Assembly (NCBI GenBank): GCA_963702995.1
Contig: OY969783.1
Span: forward strand, 4,092,001-4,156,000
Direction: 5' to 3'
Length of the DNA stretch: 64,000 bases
From: MFD04580-c1 sp963702995
GTDB lineage: Bacteria > Planctomycetota > Phycisphaerae > Tepidisphaerales > Tepidisphaeraceae
Positions 9,061 through 21,575 of the stretch are shown here, one piece after another (position 1 is the first letter of the stretch; the number at the start of each line of letters is the position of its first letter). The notes below the pieces were generated by a model. The model saw only the letters and a program-made list of their open reading frames with translations, did not search any database and had not been told where the DNA came from. The position numbers and the translations under genes were made by a program.

Positions 9061-10116
9061 ATGCAGCCCGTCCAACCCACGATCCGCGGCCGCGGGGCGG
9101 CGCATAACCCGCCGAATCGGTTCGAGCGGCTCCATGCCGAGCCGGATCGGGTTGACCCTTCTCCGGACGAAGGTGGCGACGCGCCGCCGCAAACCGTTTA
9201 CCTTCGGGACAGCAGCAAGTCGTGCATCGTCACCAATGACAGCCCGGATGTCGGCTTCGCCCACAGCATCAACCCGTACCGCGGCTGCTCGCACGGGTGC
9301 ACTTACTGCTACGCCCGGCCGACGCACGAATACCTGGGCTTCTCGGCCGGGCTGGACTTTGAGACGCAGATCATGGTCAAGCTCGACGCGCCGCGGCTGC
9401 TGCGGCGGGAGCTGGAATCGCCGAAGTACAAGCCCGTCTCGATCGCCATCAGCGGGGTGACGGATTGCTATCAGCCGGCGGAGAAGCAGTTCCGAATCAC
9501 CCGCCAATGCCTCGAAGTGCTGCTGGAGTTTCGCAACCCGGCCGGGCTCATCACCAAGAACCACCTCGTGACGCGCGACATCGACCTGCTCAAGCAGTTC
9601 ACGGCGTTCAGCGGGACGGTGGTCATGCTCTCGGTGACCACGCTCGACCCTGATCTGGCGCGGAAGATGGAGCCGCGGACCAGCTCGCCCCGGCGGCGGC
9701 TGGAGGCGGTCGCGGCCCTTAAGGCGGCCGGCGTCCCGGTCGGCGTGATGGTGGCGCCGGTCATCCCCGGGCTGACGGACCACGAGATCCCCGCGATCCT
9801 TCAGGCGGCCGCCGACGCGGGGGCGGCCTTTGCGGGGTATGTGCCGGTGCGCCTGCCGTTCGCGGTGGCCGGGCTGTTTGAAGAATGGCTCGGCCGCCAC
9901 TTTCCGGACCGGAAAGAGAAGGTGCTGAACCGCATTCGCGCGATGCGCGGCGGCAAGCTGAACGATGCCAACTTCGGCACCCGCATGCGCGGCGAAGGGA
10001 TCTGGGCCGACCAGATCCGCACGATGTTCCAGATGGGCAAGAAGGCGGCCGGGATGGTGGGCAAATTCCCCGGCCTCTCCGTCGCGTCGTTCCGGCGGCC
10101 GGGGGAATTTTGGTGA
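9061..10116 (+). CDS. PA0069-type radical SAM protein
   Basis: This 351-aa protein carries the radical SAM cysteine motif CSHGCTYC beginning at residue 76, embedded in SINPYRGCSHGCTYCYARPTHEYLGFSAGLDFET, which is the signature of the PA0069/Rv2578c family related to spore photoproduct lyase-like enzymes. Further family blocks are SGVTDCYQPAEK, ITKNHLVTRDIDLL and PVIPGLTDHEIP. The start at 9061 (MQPVQPTIRGRG) matches family N-termini; upstream sequence is not conserved in character. The family is predicted to bind a 4Fe-4S cluster and SAM; its substrate is unknown. Confidence 0.9.
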   Translation: MQPVQPTIRGRGAAHNPPNRFERLHAEPDRVDPSPDEGGDAPPQTVYLRDSSKSCIVTNDSPDVGFAHSINPYRGCSHGCTYCYARPTHEYLGFSAGLDFETQIMVKLDAPRLLRRELESPKYKPVSIAISGVTDCYQPAEKQFRITRQCLEVLLEFRNPAGLITKNHLVTRDIDLLKQFTAFSGTVVMLSVTTLDPDLARKMEPRTSSPRRRLEAVAALKAAGVPVGVMVAPVIPGLTDHEIPAILQAAADAGAAFAGYVPVRLPFAVAGLFEEWLGRHFPDRKEKVLNRIRAMRGGKLNDANFGTRMRGEGIWADQIRTMFQMGKKAAGMVGKFPGLSVASFRRPGEFW

Positions 10117-10159
10117 GGCGGGATCGGCCGCGTGCGCGGCCAAACGGAGTCGGGTCTTC

Positions 10160-10258
10160 GTAGCGACCGCACCGCGGTCCGCACGCCGCGCGTACCACCG
10201 TCACGGCGGCAATGCGGGCCCCATGGAACGCCCTGTCGCGGACCGCTGCGGTCCCGAC
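10160..10258. repeat. Family D inverted repeat, copy 1
   Basis: GTAGCGACCGCACCGCGGTCCGCAC at the left faces GTCGCGGACCGCTGCGGTCCCGAC at the right, forming imperfect inverted arms with internal palindromes. A related copy is at 21444-21548. Confidence 0.6.
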
Positions 10259-10329
10259 CGCCACCGCGTAATTTGCCGCTCCGGCCGAAGGCTCGGCGGG
10301 ATAGAACAACTGTTTCAACAAGGAGACAT

Positions 10330-10572
10330 ATGATCGACAGCCTCACCGGTGAGCGATTGACCGTCCATACCGAGGGGGACGCCGGGCCGTACGTGATGGT
10401 GGACCCGACGGAAGTTGCGAAGGTCGCCGACGCGTTCAAGGCGTCCGCCATCGCCTATCAGACCGACTCGAGCGCGGTGTCGGTGGATGGCGTCAGCGTC
10501 TCAACCTCCTTCAGCTTCGGCACGGGGGCAAACGTTGACGCGATTCAACAGGTGTTGGATAGCCTCGAATAA
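10330..10572 (+). CDS. Unknown 80-aa protein with strong ribosome binding site
   Basis: The ATG at 10330 is preceded by AAGGAGACAT, one of the best Shine-Dalgarno sequences in the window. The 80-residue product is acidic, Ser/Val/Asp-rich, without signal peptide or membrane segment: it begins MIDSLTGERLTVHTEGDAG, contains VMVDPTEVAKVADAFK and a serine/valine-rich SSAVSVDGVSVSTSFSFG repeat-like stretch, and ends AIQQVLDSLE. I do not recognise the family. It converges on the WD40/PPC gene with 23 bp between stops. Confidence 0.6.
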   Translation: MIDSLTGERLTVHTEGDAGPYVMVDPTEVAKVADAFKASAIAYQTDSSAVSVDGVSVSTSFSFGTGANVDAIQQVLDSLE

Positions 10573-10595
10573 GATCGCGTGGCAAGCGCCGTCGA

Positions 10596-13500
10596 TCATT
10601 TCATCCGTCGGACCCTGAACAACATCGGTGCGCTCGTCACCGGGCTCTGGTCTTTCGTCTGCAGATAGACGACCGCATCGGCGTCCGGGGCGTTGGGGTC
10701 GCACTGGAATAGCACGGTCTTCTCCGTATCTCCCTCGTCAAAAGGGATCAGCGCGCCGCCGGAACTGAGGTAGACGCCGGGCGGAAGATGAACGAGTTCG
10801 AGCGTGAGGGGCTTCGAAGGGTCGCGGCGGCGGGCATGAACGATGGCGGCCGTGATCTTCCCCGGCGTGAACGGGACGACTACCACCGGCTCGCCCGGGG
10901 CGCGCGGGGCGATGACCGGGCCGCCCGCCGGCTCGAACGCCAGGACGGAATCGCTTCGTGAGCGCACCCACGGCCGCGGAAGGTCTTGCAGGGGCCAGGT
11001 CACCTGCTTGCCACCGATTGACGCCGTCGCGATGGCTTTCAGATGGCCGGCCGGGGCGGCGGGTGTCAGCGGCGCGTCGGGCGCGGCGTAGATCGTGCCG
11101 GTGGCGCTGAGTCGGTCCGCGGCGACAACGATCGGCGTCGTCACGGTAAGGCCGGCCGGGACGTCGAGGATGTCAACGCTTACGGGGCCATCGAACCCGT
11201 CAATCCGTTCGACGTGGACGGTAAACTCCTTGCCCGCCCCGGCCGCCAGGGTCGGGGAGAACCCGACGATGCTCGCGGCGACGGTGGGCGCGGCGGCGCG
11301 AATCGTCAGTCGATAGACGTAGGCGTCGCCGCCGAAGCCGCGGGCGTCGGTGACCTTGACGATGTACTCCCCCGTCGCGGGAGGCGTGAAGACCAGCCGG
11401 CTGTCGCGGCCGATGGACAGGTCGGGCCCGTCATCGTTCTCATACCCGACAACGAACGTCGGCAGATCACTCGTTCGCAGGCTTTCGGCGGACGGCGTTG
11501 GATCGACCAGGTAGCCGTGCTCGCCCGCCTCGTGCGTGGCGGCCGCGGTCTCGAAGTAGCGACGGCGGCCGCCGGTCGCCGCCAACTCCAAACCCCACTC
11601 TCCCCCCGGCGTCTCGGGTACCCGGGCAAGGCGAACGACTTCGCCGCTTAAGTAGACGTACAGCCCCGGCCGCAAACCGGCATCGTTGGGAAAGCGAACA
11701 GAGGCGGACGTCTGATCGAGGGGCGCGGCGAGCTCGAGCGCCCTGGTCGCGTGGAGCGTTGCGCGCTCGAGCGGGCGGCCGTCGGCATGGAGGATCTGGA
11801 GGTACGTATCAGTCGGCGCGCCGCGGCGCGAGGCGATGGTCTCCAGCACGATCGGCGACCCGGCGCGGCCCATGAAGCGGAACAGCCCGGCATCGCCCGG
11901 AAACGCGATCCGCGCGTCGATCGATGCCGGGATAGGGACAGGCATGGCCTTTTCGCGGGCCGACGGTTTCGTAGTGGCAGTCGGGCGCGTGGCGGGGGCG
12001 GCTGGCGTTGGGTCGGCGCGCAGCAGGCCGGCTGCGGGGGAGACCATGACCTTGATCGGCCGCCGAACGTGGAACCCGCCCGGGCTGACGTCCGCGGTAA
12101 CTTCCCCGGAGGCCGGTGCGGTGACTGTCGCGGCCGCGTCGGCCGGCACGTTATGCCCGACGAGCCGAACGCGCGTCGCCGCGTTCGGAGGGACCGCGAG
12201 AGGGAGCGTGCCTGTCACCAGGCCAAACGAGCCCGCCGAGACGCGGTACGCGGCATCACCCAAGGTACCGCCGGAGGCGTCGATCACCTGGAGGACGCAG
12301 GGGCCGTCTTCCGGCGGGGAGAAGTCGATCAACGGGCTTGTGTCGTCCAGCGCATCGGGGTCATGGTCGGCCCAACAGAGAAGGCGTCCGGAGCTGTCCC
12401 GGATGGCCAGCACGACGCGAGCGTGCGACACCCCGGGAGCCGCGGAGGCGTCGAACAAAAGGCGCGCCCCCTTCCGCGCGTCGAACAGGAAGTCGGCTTG
12501 CGGCGAAGAAGGCGTAAACGTCCCGGTGACGCTGGCGGGCAGGATAAGCCGCTTCGCCCGCTGGAGCAGAGCATCCCAGTGCGGCGGGCGGGCATCGGCT
12601 GCCGGTGAAGCATTGGCGACGCTGAGCCGTTTCCCGCTGGCGGCGTCATAGAAGGAGAGTGACCCATCGACGCGGCCGATGACGACGGCCGCGTCGTCCG
12701 CGACGAGCAACGCGGCGACGGGCCGCCCGCCCGGCGCAACAAACGAGGCGCGGATCGAAAGGTCCTGCGCGTCGAGCAGCCGAACTTCGTTCTCGCGGGC
12801 CGCGGCGCCGCCGACGATCAGGATCGCGCGGCCGTCGTGGGACCAGGCGATCTTCGGAGGGGAAAGCAGCCGCGGGAACGGCTCGGCGGGGCGGGTGGCC
12901 GGTTGGGTGGAGGGGCGGGAGGCTGCGCCGGCGGCGGGCGACTCGGCAAAGCGGGCGTCGCCGGCGGCATCGGGCGATTCGACGCCGAGGAGAGTCATCG
13001 TCCCATCGTCAGCGGCCGCGGCGATCCGCGAGCCGTCGGGGCTCCAGGCGAGGGCGGAGAGGGGGACGGCCGCAACCGGTTTCTTCTGAATCAGTTGCCC
13101 GCCGGGGCCCAGAGAGCCACTTCGCCGTCAGCGCCGGCCGTGGCAAGCGTCTTGCCGCCCGGCCCGAAGGCAACGCCGAAGACGGCGGGGCCATGCCCCT
13201 CCAATTCCCAACGCGGCTCACCGGCGAACGCTCGAAGGATCGCCTTGCCATCGTATGCCCCCGTCGCGATGCGGCCGGCCACGGAAGAGACGGCGACAGA
13301 ATAGATCGCATCGGCATGGGCCCGTTTCGGCGGGCCCTGCTGCCAATCATCAACCCGCCATGCCCAGAGGAGCCCCGCCTTGCCGACCTCACCGCCACCG
13401 GCCGCGAAGACCGCCCCGTCCTCACTGAAGGCGACCGCGTTGACGTCCCCTTTCAGCCCGTCGAGGCGGCGGATGATGTCGCGAGCGTCGGCGCTCCAGA

Positions 13501-13723
13501 TTTCGACGCAGCCGCGCCGCGCGACGGCGATCAGCCGCGATCGCGGCTCGTAGGCGAGCGCGCGGACCGGGAGGGAGGACGGCGACAGTGCCGCCGGCAT
13601 CGTCGCCGGTGTATCGCCATCGGCCAGCGCGAGGGGCGACAACAGCACTACCAGTAAAAGCAACGGGCCGCCGACGCGCCACGCCGTCGAGCATTCCCAT
13701 CCGCGGCCGCGTTCGATTGACAT
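10596..13723 (-). CDS. Secreted WD40-repeat/PPC-domain protein (frameshifted)
   Basis: From 13723 the product starts with a signal peptide (GPLLLLVVLLSPLALA), followed by WD40 blades such as VRALAYEPRSRLIAVARRGCVEIWS and VNAVAFSEDGAVFAAGG. The frame breaks near 13097 (a missing base in CCCCGGCGGG) and continues as GQLIQKKPVAAVPLSALAWSPDGSRIA, with further blades and a long C-terminal part. That part contains beta-rich segments resembling PPC (bacterial pre-peptidase C-terminal) domains, for example GEYIVKVTDARGFGGDAYVYRL. The reconstituted length is about 1040 aa. Such WD40/PPC proteins accompany DUF1549/DUF1553 genes in planctomycetes, and the DUF1549 gene lies 133 bp upstream on the same strand. 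The function is unknown. Confidence 0.8.
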
Positions 13724-13856
13724 AGATTCCCCTCAACGGCGTGGAACGACGCCGCAACGGACCCGTTCGAGACTCGAAAACCCAACGCGCCCCGAGCCAA
13801 ACCTGACGGGGCAGAAGCCTTATCGTGGGGGCAGATTCAGCGGCCCTTGCCCCGGC

Positions 13857-16800
13857 TCAGTAGATCAATCTGAACAACCGGCTGTTGAGCACCTCGTCGT
13901 AGAGTCGCTCGATGGCGTCACGACGATCCTGGCCCGTCTTGCCTTCCAGTCGCTTGATCGCCGGGGCCAGTTCGGCCTCAACCGGCGGCCGCCCGAACGC
14001 CTGGAGATAAAGTTCGGTGACGATCCGGTCGGGCGGCGTCCCATCCGCGGCAAGCCGTTCGATCTTTCCCTCCCTGGACCCGAGCTTTTGATTCACGACC
14101 ACGCGGGGCGGCTCTGCGATGTTCCCCTGCGCGTGCAGGGCGGCCATGTCGCGGAGGCACTTCCCGGTAGTGGTTGGGAAAGCCTCGGCCGCGTTGAACA
14201 TCTCGGGGACCTGGACATACCGCGTGCCCGGCTGGTACCCGGTGAACTTCGTCGGCGCGCCGGTCACCCGGCTGACGGCGTCGAGGTAGACCTCGACCGG
14301 GAGGCGCTTCGGAAAGGCGCGGCTGTAGAAGCGGCGGTCGGCGAGGTTCTCGGGGTAGGCGAGAGCGGAACGCTGGTAGGTCTCGGAGGTGAGGATGAGC
14401 CGCATGAGCGGCTTGATCCGGAACTGCTCGTCAGCGAACGCGTCGCACAAGTGGGCCAGCAGCGGCTCGTTGCTGGCGGGGTTGGTTTCGCGAAGGTCAT
14501 CCACGGGCTCGACCAGCCCTACGCCCATGTAATGCGCCCAGACGCGATTGACAATCGCGCGGGAGAACGCGCGGTTGTCCGCGGAGGTCATCCATTCGGC
14601 CAGCGCCGTGCGCCGGTCGGCGGCCGGGTCGGCCAGCGCCGGGCCCGCCGGGCCACGCCTGGCGCAGGATCGGCGAGGCGTCCGATCGCAGCGCGTCGCG
14701 ATCGTGGGAGAGGACGACGGCATAGCCGCCGGGGGCCGCATCGGGCTTGACCCGCACCATGCCGAAATGATCGGCCAGCGTCCGCAGGCGATCGGTCGTC
14801 CATTCGGAGTCGCCGGGGTTGTTGTGGCAGCGGGCACACTGCAACGATGCCCCCATGAAGACGCGGCCGCTTCGCTCGGCGGCCTGGAGGGGGCTCTCGG
14901 CGCCGCCCCGAAAGAAGTTGACGGAGCCGTCGGCCGGCGTCGGCCCGGTCGCGGTCAGGAGCTTTTGCGCGGTCTGGGGCCAGGGCGCGTCGGCCTCGAC
15001 CTGTGCCCGCACCCAGCCGTAGTACGCGCGGGCGTTCTCCGCCCCGAGCGACTTCCCGACGCCCAACAACTGGGACCATTGGTAAGCCCAGTAATCGGTG
15101 AATTCGGGGCGGGAGAGAAGTGAATCGATCAACTGCTTACGCTTATCGCGGGCCGGGTCACCCAGGAAGGATCGCGCTTCGTCGGGCGTGGGGAGGACGC
15201 CGATCGTGTCGAGATAGACGCGGCGGAGGAACTCCGCATCGTCGCTTCGCGGGGAAGTCGGCAGGCCGACGGCGTCGATCAGTCCATCGACCTCGCGATC
15301 CACCCAGTTCCGCCGTACCGGCGCCGGTTGGGCGACGCGGCGGCCGGTGACGAACGGGACGACGATCGTCGCCGTGGCGGTCTTCCCCTGAAACCAGGCC
15401 GTCGCCGCGCCCATCCCCGGCCCGTTGGATCGGACCATCCCCGTCTCGTCGATCGACGCGACCAGCGCGTCGGCATAGCTGAAGCGCGACCATCGGGTGA
15501 CGTCACGGACCTCGTGATCGCTGTAGTGCGCGAGCACCGTCGCCTGCCATTCCTGGCCCGGCTTCATCCAAGCGTCCGGCGGGTAGATCTCCAGCGACTC
15601 GATCCGGGGCTCGTGCGCTTTGGCCGCCGGCGCCCCCTCTTCGATCCAGCGAAGCAGGATCCGATATTCCGGCGAGGCCGGATCGACCGTCTGCTTGCTC
15701 GGATGCTCCTTCGCCTGCGTCATCTTGCGGAGCAGCAGACTGTCCACCGGGTCGTTCAGGCTAACGCGGCGGCCGAGCGCCTGCTGGGTGATCGCCTGCC
15801 AGTCGGCATCGTCGTCCGACCCGCGGAACGAGAGCCGGAAGCCGCCGGCCGCCGTCGGTGAACCGTGACAGCCGCCCGCGGCGCAGCCCAGGGCAGTCAG
15901 TGCGGGCTGGACCTCGTTGTGGAAGCTGAAACGGCGGCCGGAGGAGAACATCGAGTCGGCAAGGGCCGCATCCTGCGGGCGCGGCGGCTGCCCGGGGCGG
16001 CCCACCAGGCCGGAGGGGCTGTGACGCGAAATCGTCGGCCCGCGCATCGAGCGGTTGCGCGACCGCTGATTTTGATTCAGGGCGCCGATGATGGAGCCGG
16101 CCCCTTCCTGGCCCTCTTCGCCGGTCATGTCATCGCCCGGCAGCAAACCGTCCGGGACCGACGACTGGGTGGCGGGGGGCGGCAGGACGGCCGGCGGAAG
16201 CAGGCCGCCGTTGCCGTCGAGCTCGTCGGGGTCCAGCGCTGACTTCGGCTGCCCGGGCGCCCCGATATTCGTCCCCGACTTGCCGTACGGACGAACGTCC
16301 CCCGCGCCGCCCTGGCCCGCATACCCGCCAATGGGCGGCGGCGTCACGCCGGACGTCCCCGACCCGGCCGGGCGGCTCAGCGGGCCCGTTGTCGGGAAGA
16401 GCAAAGGGAGGGTTGTCGCCTGAGTGGCCGCACGGTCTCTCGCGTTGGGGTCGGCGTCGGGCTCGTAGTCGATCTGGATGTTGGCTTTGGACGGCCTCGC
16501 GCTGATCTCGGCCTTCAGCTTGTTCATCATCGCCAGCATCTCGGAGCTCTGGAGGAAGTACATCGCGAGGATGATGAACTTGATCCCGCTCATCGAGACG
16601 ACCGTCACCGCCCGCTCGATATGGTCTATGTCGAAGAAGTAGGCGAGTGCGGCGTAGAGAACGACGATGTCGATGAACTCACCCACGACAAGCGACGCGG
16701 CCGCCCCGGAGCCGCCACTCTCGCCGACGTGCTGATTCAAGAGCAGGTTCACCAGCAGCGCCCAGCACGCCGGGGGCACGGTCATCATCGCCAGGAGCTT

Positions 16801-17762
16801 CAGCGGCCATGTGGCGAGGCGGCCAAAACTGGTCCCCAGGACGAATAAGCTTGTCAGCGAGCCGGCGACCACGCCGATGGCGTTGGTCGCCACGTACGCG
16901 CCCAGCAGATAGCCCACATAGGCCGGCATGGTTAATTTCGCGGCGTTGGCGTGGCTGTAGATCAGAAAATAGATCGATATAACGCGTGCCGCGACAATGA
17001 AGCAGATCGTGGGGACGAGCCACTCCAGGAGGGCTTCACGGCGACGCAGGCGCTCCTGCTCCGCGCGCTCTTCGGCCGAAATCGAGATCAGCGCCGAGTG
17101 GACATGAAGCGCCGCCTGCCCTTCCTTCAGGTCTTGGACAGTGGTCTTGGGTTTGGGGGATTGCTTTGAAGGAGCGACGGCCAGCCCGTTGCCGGGCGTC
17201 TCGTCGTCCGGCTCGTCGATGGCGGAGGCGGGCTCGGGCTCGTTCTTGAAGCCGGGGCCGTTGGGGTCGGTGTCTTTCTCCAGTGTCCGGGCCAACAGCG
17301 TGAGTTCAGCGATGGAGATCGGGTCGCGGCCGCGCCAGTCGGGCCCGCGCCGGGTTGCTCAAACTCCGCGCCCGGCGAAGCCAGGCGAGCGGAAAGGTTC
17401 GGGATCTGCTGAAAGCGGGAGTCTTCAGGCCGACCCGTGGTGAAGCCGCCCGAGGAGCGGTCACTTTGCGCGAGATCAGGCTCTTTTTCCTCGGCGTGCG
17501 CATCGCTCCGGCTGGACGGCGTGGAACCAAACGGCGCCCCGCGGCCGGCCGGCACGGGCTGCTCCGACGGCTCCGGGGCGACAACACGCACCCCCACGTT
17601 CGAAAGCTGCTTTCGCGGCTGCACGTCGATCGACATGCCCGGGTCGGCCAGCGGGACGGGCACGAAGGCCCCGCATTGGCACACGCGACTCTTACCGGCC
17701 GATGCGGGCTTCCATTCGAGTGCCGCCCCGCAATCACCACAGAGAAAGAAGCTCTGGCCCAT
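13857..17762 (-). CDS. Zinc-ribbon/transmembrane/PSCyt-DUF1549-DUF1553 protein (two frameshifts)
   Basis: Joining three frames gives one protein of about 1300 aa. The N-terminus has two Cys pairs (CGDCGAALEW and CQCG), a zinc-ribbon-like fold, then a linker, then about five membrane helices after LLEWLVPTICFIVAARVISI. A Pro/Gly-rich linker follows. The C-terminal half has a PSCyt-like FHNEVQPALTALGC..GCHG, a Big2-like domain (PPDAWMKPGQEWQATVLAHYSDHEVRDV), DUF1549 with a CARCH haem motif, and DUF1553 (AFSRAIVNRVWAHYMGVGLVEPVDDLR). Frame breaks lie near 17335 (missing base in GGGCCCGAC) and near 14650 (extra base in GGGCCCGGCG). DUF1549/DUF1553 proteins are abundant planctomycete exported proteins of unknown function; the membrane-anchored N-terminal module is unusual. 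The WD40/PPC gene follows downstream. Confidence 0.8.
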
Positions 17763-17908
17763 TTAGTCCCCTGCTTTGCGTAAAGTCGTTCGACCGTGGC
17801 AAGCAGAGTAGCCAGAGCGCTCCTCGTTTCGCAAGGCTACGCGAATCAAATTTTTGCGGTGGGCGGCGGAATTCCTGGCGGCCGCGGGTGAGGCCCGAAT
17901 CGGACTCA

Positions 17909-19295
<1,387 letters not shown>

Positions 19296-19317
19296 GGGAA
19301 GCTCCAAGCGGAAATTA

Positions 19318-19500
19318 GGGGAAATGCTGAATGCGAAAATGCTGAATGATCGGGATGTTACTCCCCGGCAACCGCATTTGCATGACCAGCCCGCGCCCCC
19401 GACCCCTCTTCATTCAGCATTCAGCATTCCGCCTTCAGCATTTCCCCTCCCATTCCGCCTTCAGCATTTCAGCAGTCAGCATTTCCTCCCCCGTTCCCCA
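19318..19500. repeat. Family C repeat cluster (GAATGCT units), copy 1
   Basis: AATGCTGAATG units on the left (around 19323-19348) face multiple inverted ATTCAGCATTCAGCATTCCGC units on the right (about 19410-19490). It sits between the divergent Tat oxidoreductase and GH15 genes. A second cluster is at 63511-63612. Confidence 0.75.
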
Positions 19501-19532
19501 TTTTCCGCCGTCGTTGTATTGTCCACCACCCT

Positions 19533-21371
19533 ATGCCTTACCTGCCTATCGAAGATTACGGGTTGATTGGGAACATGCACACGGCCGCCCTGGTGGGGCG
19601 GAACGGGTCGATCGACTGGCTCTGCATGCCCCACTTCGACTCGCCGAGCGTCTTTGCGGCCATTCTGGACGACGCGAAGGGGGGGCACTTTCGGATCGCG
19701 CCCGTCGAAGCGCACCCGGCCCGCAAGCAGGTCTACTGGCCGCAGACGAACGTCCTGATCACCCGGTTCCTGATGACCGACGGCGTGGTGGAGGTGATCG
19801 ACTACATGCCCGTCGGTCTGAAGCTGGGCGAGCCGGGGTTCCGGCAGATCGTACGGCGGGTCGAGGCGATCCGCGGGACGGTGCCACTCCGCGTCGAATG
19901 CTTTCCGGCGTTCAACTATGCGCGGGACCCGCACGAGGTGGAGCTCATGGAGACGGGGGCGATCTTCCGTTCACCGACCCTGGCGATCGAGCTGACCACC
20001 CAGTGCAAGCTGGCGGCCGTCCCGCGCGGCGTCGAGGCGATGTTGTCGCTGAAGCAGGGGGAGCGAGCGATCTTCGTCCTGCGGCCGCTGGATGAAAAGC
20101 ACAAGGGAGGCCCGGTCTACACCGACGCCGCCGAGCAGGCCCTGCTCGACCGGACCGTCGCTTTCTGGCACAAGTGGCTCTCCAAGTGCTGTTACACCGG
20201 CCGCTGGCGGGAGATGGTGCACCGCTCGGCGCTGGTGCTGAAGCTGTTGACGTTCGAACCGACCGGCGCGCTGGTCGCCTCGCCCACGTGCAGCCTGCCG
20301 GAGGCGATCCCCGGCCCGCGGAACTGGGATTACCGGTACACCTGGGTGCGGGACGCGTCGTTCTCGCTCTACGCCCTGCTGAGGCTGGGGTTCACCGAGG
20401 AGGCCGCGGCGTTCATGAAGTGGCTGGAGCAGCGCTGCCACGAGCGCACGGCCGACGGCCCGCTGCAGATCATGTACGGCCTGCACGGCGAGCACGAGCT
20501 GCCGGAGATCACGCTCGACCATCTCGACGGGTACATGGGGTGCCGCCCGGTCCGCGTCGGCAACGGGGCGGCCGGGCAGCTCCAGCTCGACATCTACGGC
20601 GAGCTGATGGACAGCGTCTATCTCTACAACAAGCACGCGGAGCCGATCTCGTACGACATGTGGATGGAGCTGTCGGAGCTGGTTGACTGGGTCTGCGTGA
20701 ACTGGACGCTGCCCGACGAAGGGATCTGGGAGACCCGCGGGGGCAAGCAGCACTTCGTCTATTCCAAGCTGATGTGCTGGGTGGCGCTCGATCGAGCGCT
20801 GCGGCTTGCGGAGAAGCGATCATTCCCCTGCCCGCGCGACAAATGGCTGAAGGTGCGCGACGAGATCTACCAGGACATCATGCGGCACGGGTGGAGCCCC
20901 TCCCGCAACGCGTTCGTCCAGTATTACGGGAGCGACGCGCTGGACGCCTCCAACCTGATCATGCCGCTGGTTTTCTTCATGGCGCCCAACGACCCGCGGA
21001 TGATCGGCACGCTGGACGCGATCTGCAAAGACCCCGCCGACGGCGGCCTGCTCTCGGCGAGCCTGGTCTACCGGTACAACACGGAGCACTTTAACGACGG
21101 CCTCGCCGGCGGCGAAGGGACGTTCAATATGTGTACGTTCTGGCTGGTCGAGGCCCTGACCCGCGCCGGCCGCACCGACCGGGCAAGGCTCGACCAGGCC
21201 CGCCTGATCTTCGAGAAGATGCTCGGCTACGCGAACCACCTCGGCCTCTACGCCGAGGAGACCGGCGTCCACGGCCACGCGCTGGGGAACGTCCCGCAGG
21301 CGTTCACCCACCTGGCGCTGATCAACGCGGCGATTAACCTGGATTCGACGCTGGGGAATGCGTCGGAGTGA
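19533..21371 (+). CDS. Glycoside hydrolase family 15 (glucoamylase/trehalase-like) protein
   Basis: This 612-aa cytosolic protein begins PYLPIEDYGLIGNMHTAALVGRNGSIDWLCMPHFDSPSVFA, the standard N-terminal domain of bacterial GH15 proteins. The (alpha/alpha)6-barrel core includes GPRNWDYRYTWVRDASFSLYALLRLGF with the conserved substrate-binding residues, PDEGIWETRGGKQHFVYSK (catalytic-acid region with Glu) and the C-terminal GNVPQAFTHLALINAAINL. There is no signal peptide, so an intracellular glucan or trehalose substrate is likely. Activity could be glucoamylase or trehalase; sequence alone does not decide. The length is normal and the frame intact. Confidence 0.92.
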   Translation: MPYLPIEDYGLIGNMHTAALVGRNGSIDWLCMPHFDSPSVFAAILDDAKGGHFRIAPVEAHPARKQVYWPQTNVLITRFLMTDGVVEVIDYMPVGLKLGEPGFRQIVRRVEAIRGTVPLRVECFPAFNYARDPHEVELMETGAIFRSPTLAIELTTQCKLAAVPRGVEAMLSLKQGERAIFVLRPLDEKHKGGPVYTDAAEQALLDRTVAFWHKWLSKCCYTGRWREMVHRSALVLKLLTFEPTGALVASPTCSLPEAIPGPRNWDYRYTWVRDASFSLYALLRLGFTEEAAAFMKWLEQRCHERTADGPLQIMYGLHGEHELPEITLDHLDGYMGCRPVRVGNGAAGQLQLDIYGELMDSVYLYNKHAEPISYDMWMELSELVDWVCVNWTLPDEGIWETRGGKQHFVYSKLMCWVALDRALRLAEKRSFPCPRDKWLKVRDEIYQDIMRHGWSPSRNAFVQYYGSDALDASNLIMPLVFFMAPNDPRMIGTLDAICKDPADGGLLSASLVYRYNTEHFNDGLAGGEGTFNMCTFWLVEALTRAGRTDRARLDQARLIFEKMLGYANHLGLYAEETGVHGHALGNVPQAFTHLALINAAINLDSTLGNASE

Positions 21372-21443
21372 GACGCGTCGCGGCCGACCCACGACCGGAG
21401 ACGGCGCGCAGGTCGCGGTGCGGTCTCGAGGAGACCTCATTCC

Positions 21444-21548
21444 GTAGGGACCGCATTGCGGTCCGGCACGGGGCTTGCCGGCCGTTCGACAACGCCTCCT
21501 CCCCACCGACGGACGGGGGGATGCCCGGACCGCGGTGCGGTCCCTACC
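21444..21548. repeat. Family D inverted repeat, copy 2
   Basis: GTAGGGACCGCATTGCGGTCC at 21444 faces its inverse GGACCGCGGTGCGGTCCCTAC ending at 21548, with about 55 bp between. It lies downstream of the GH15 gene and could act as a transcription barrier between convergent genes, but lacks a T-tract. Confidence 0.7.
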
Positions 21549-21575
21549 GTCGCCGCTGGGGCGAGTTGGACGCGG

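Noticed and set aside
8617..10143. Long open frame antisense to the radical SAM gene
   Set aside because: The plus strand encodes the CSHGCTYC enzyme over the whole stretch; the antisense product lacks any domain.
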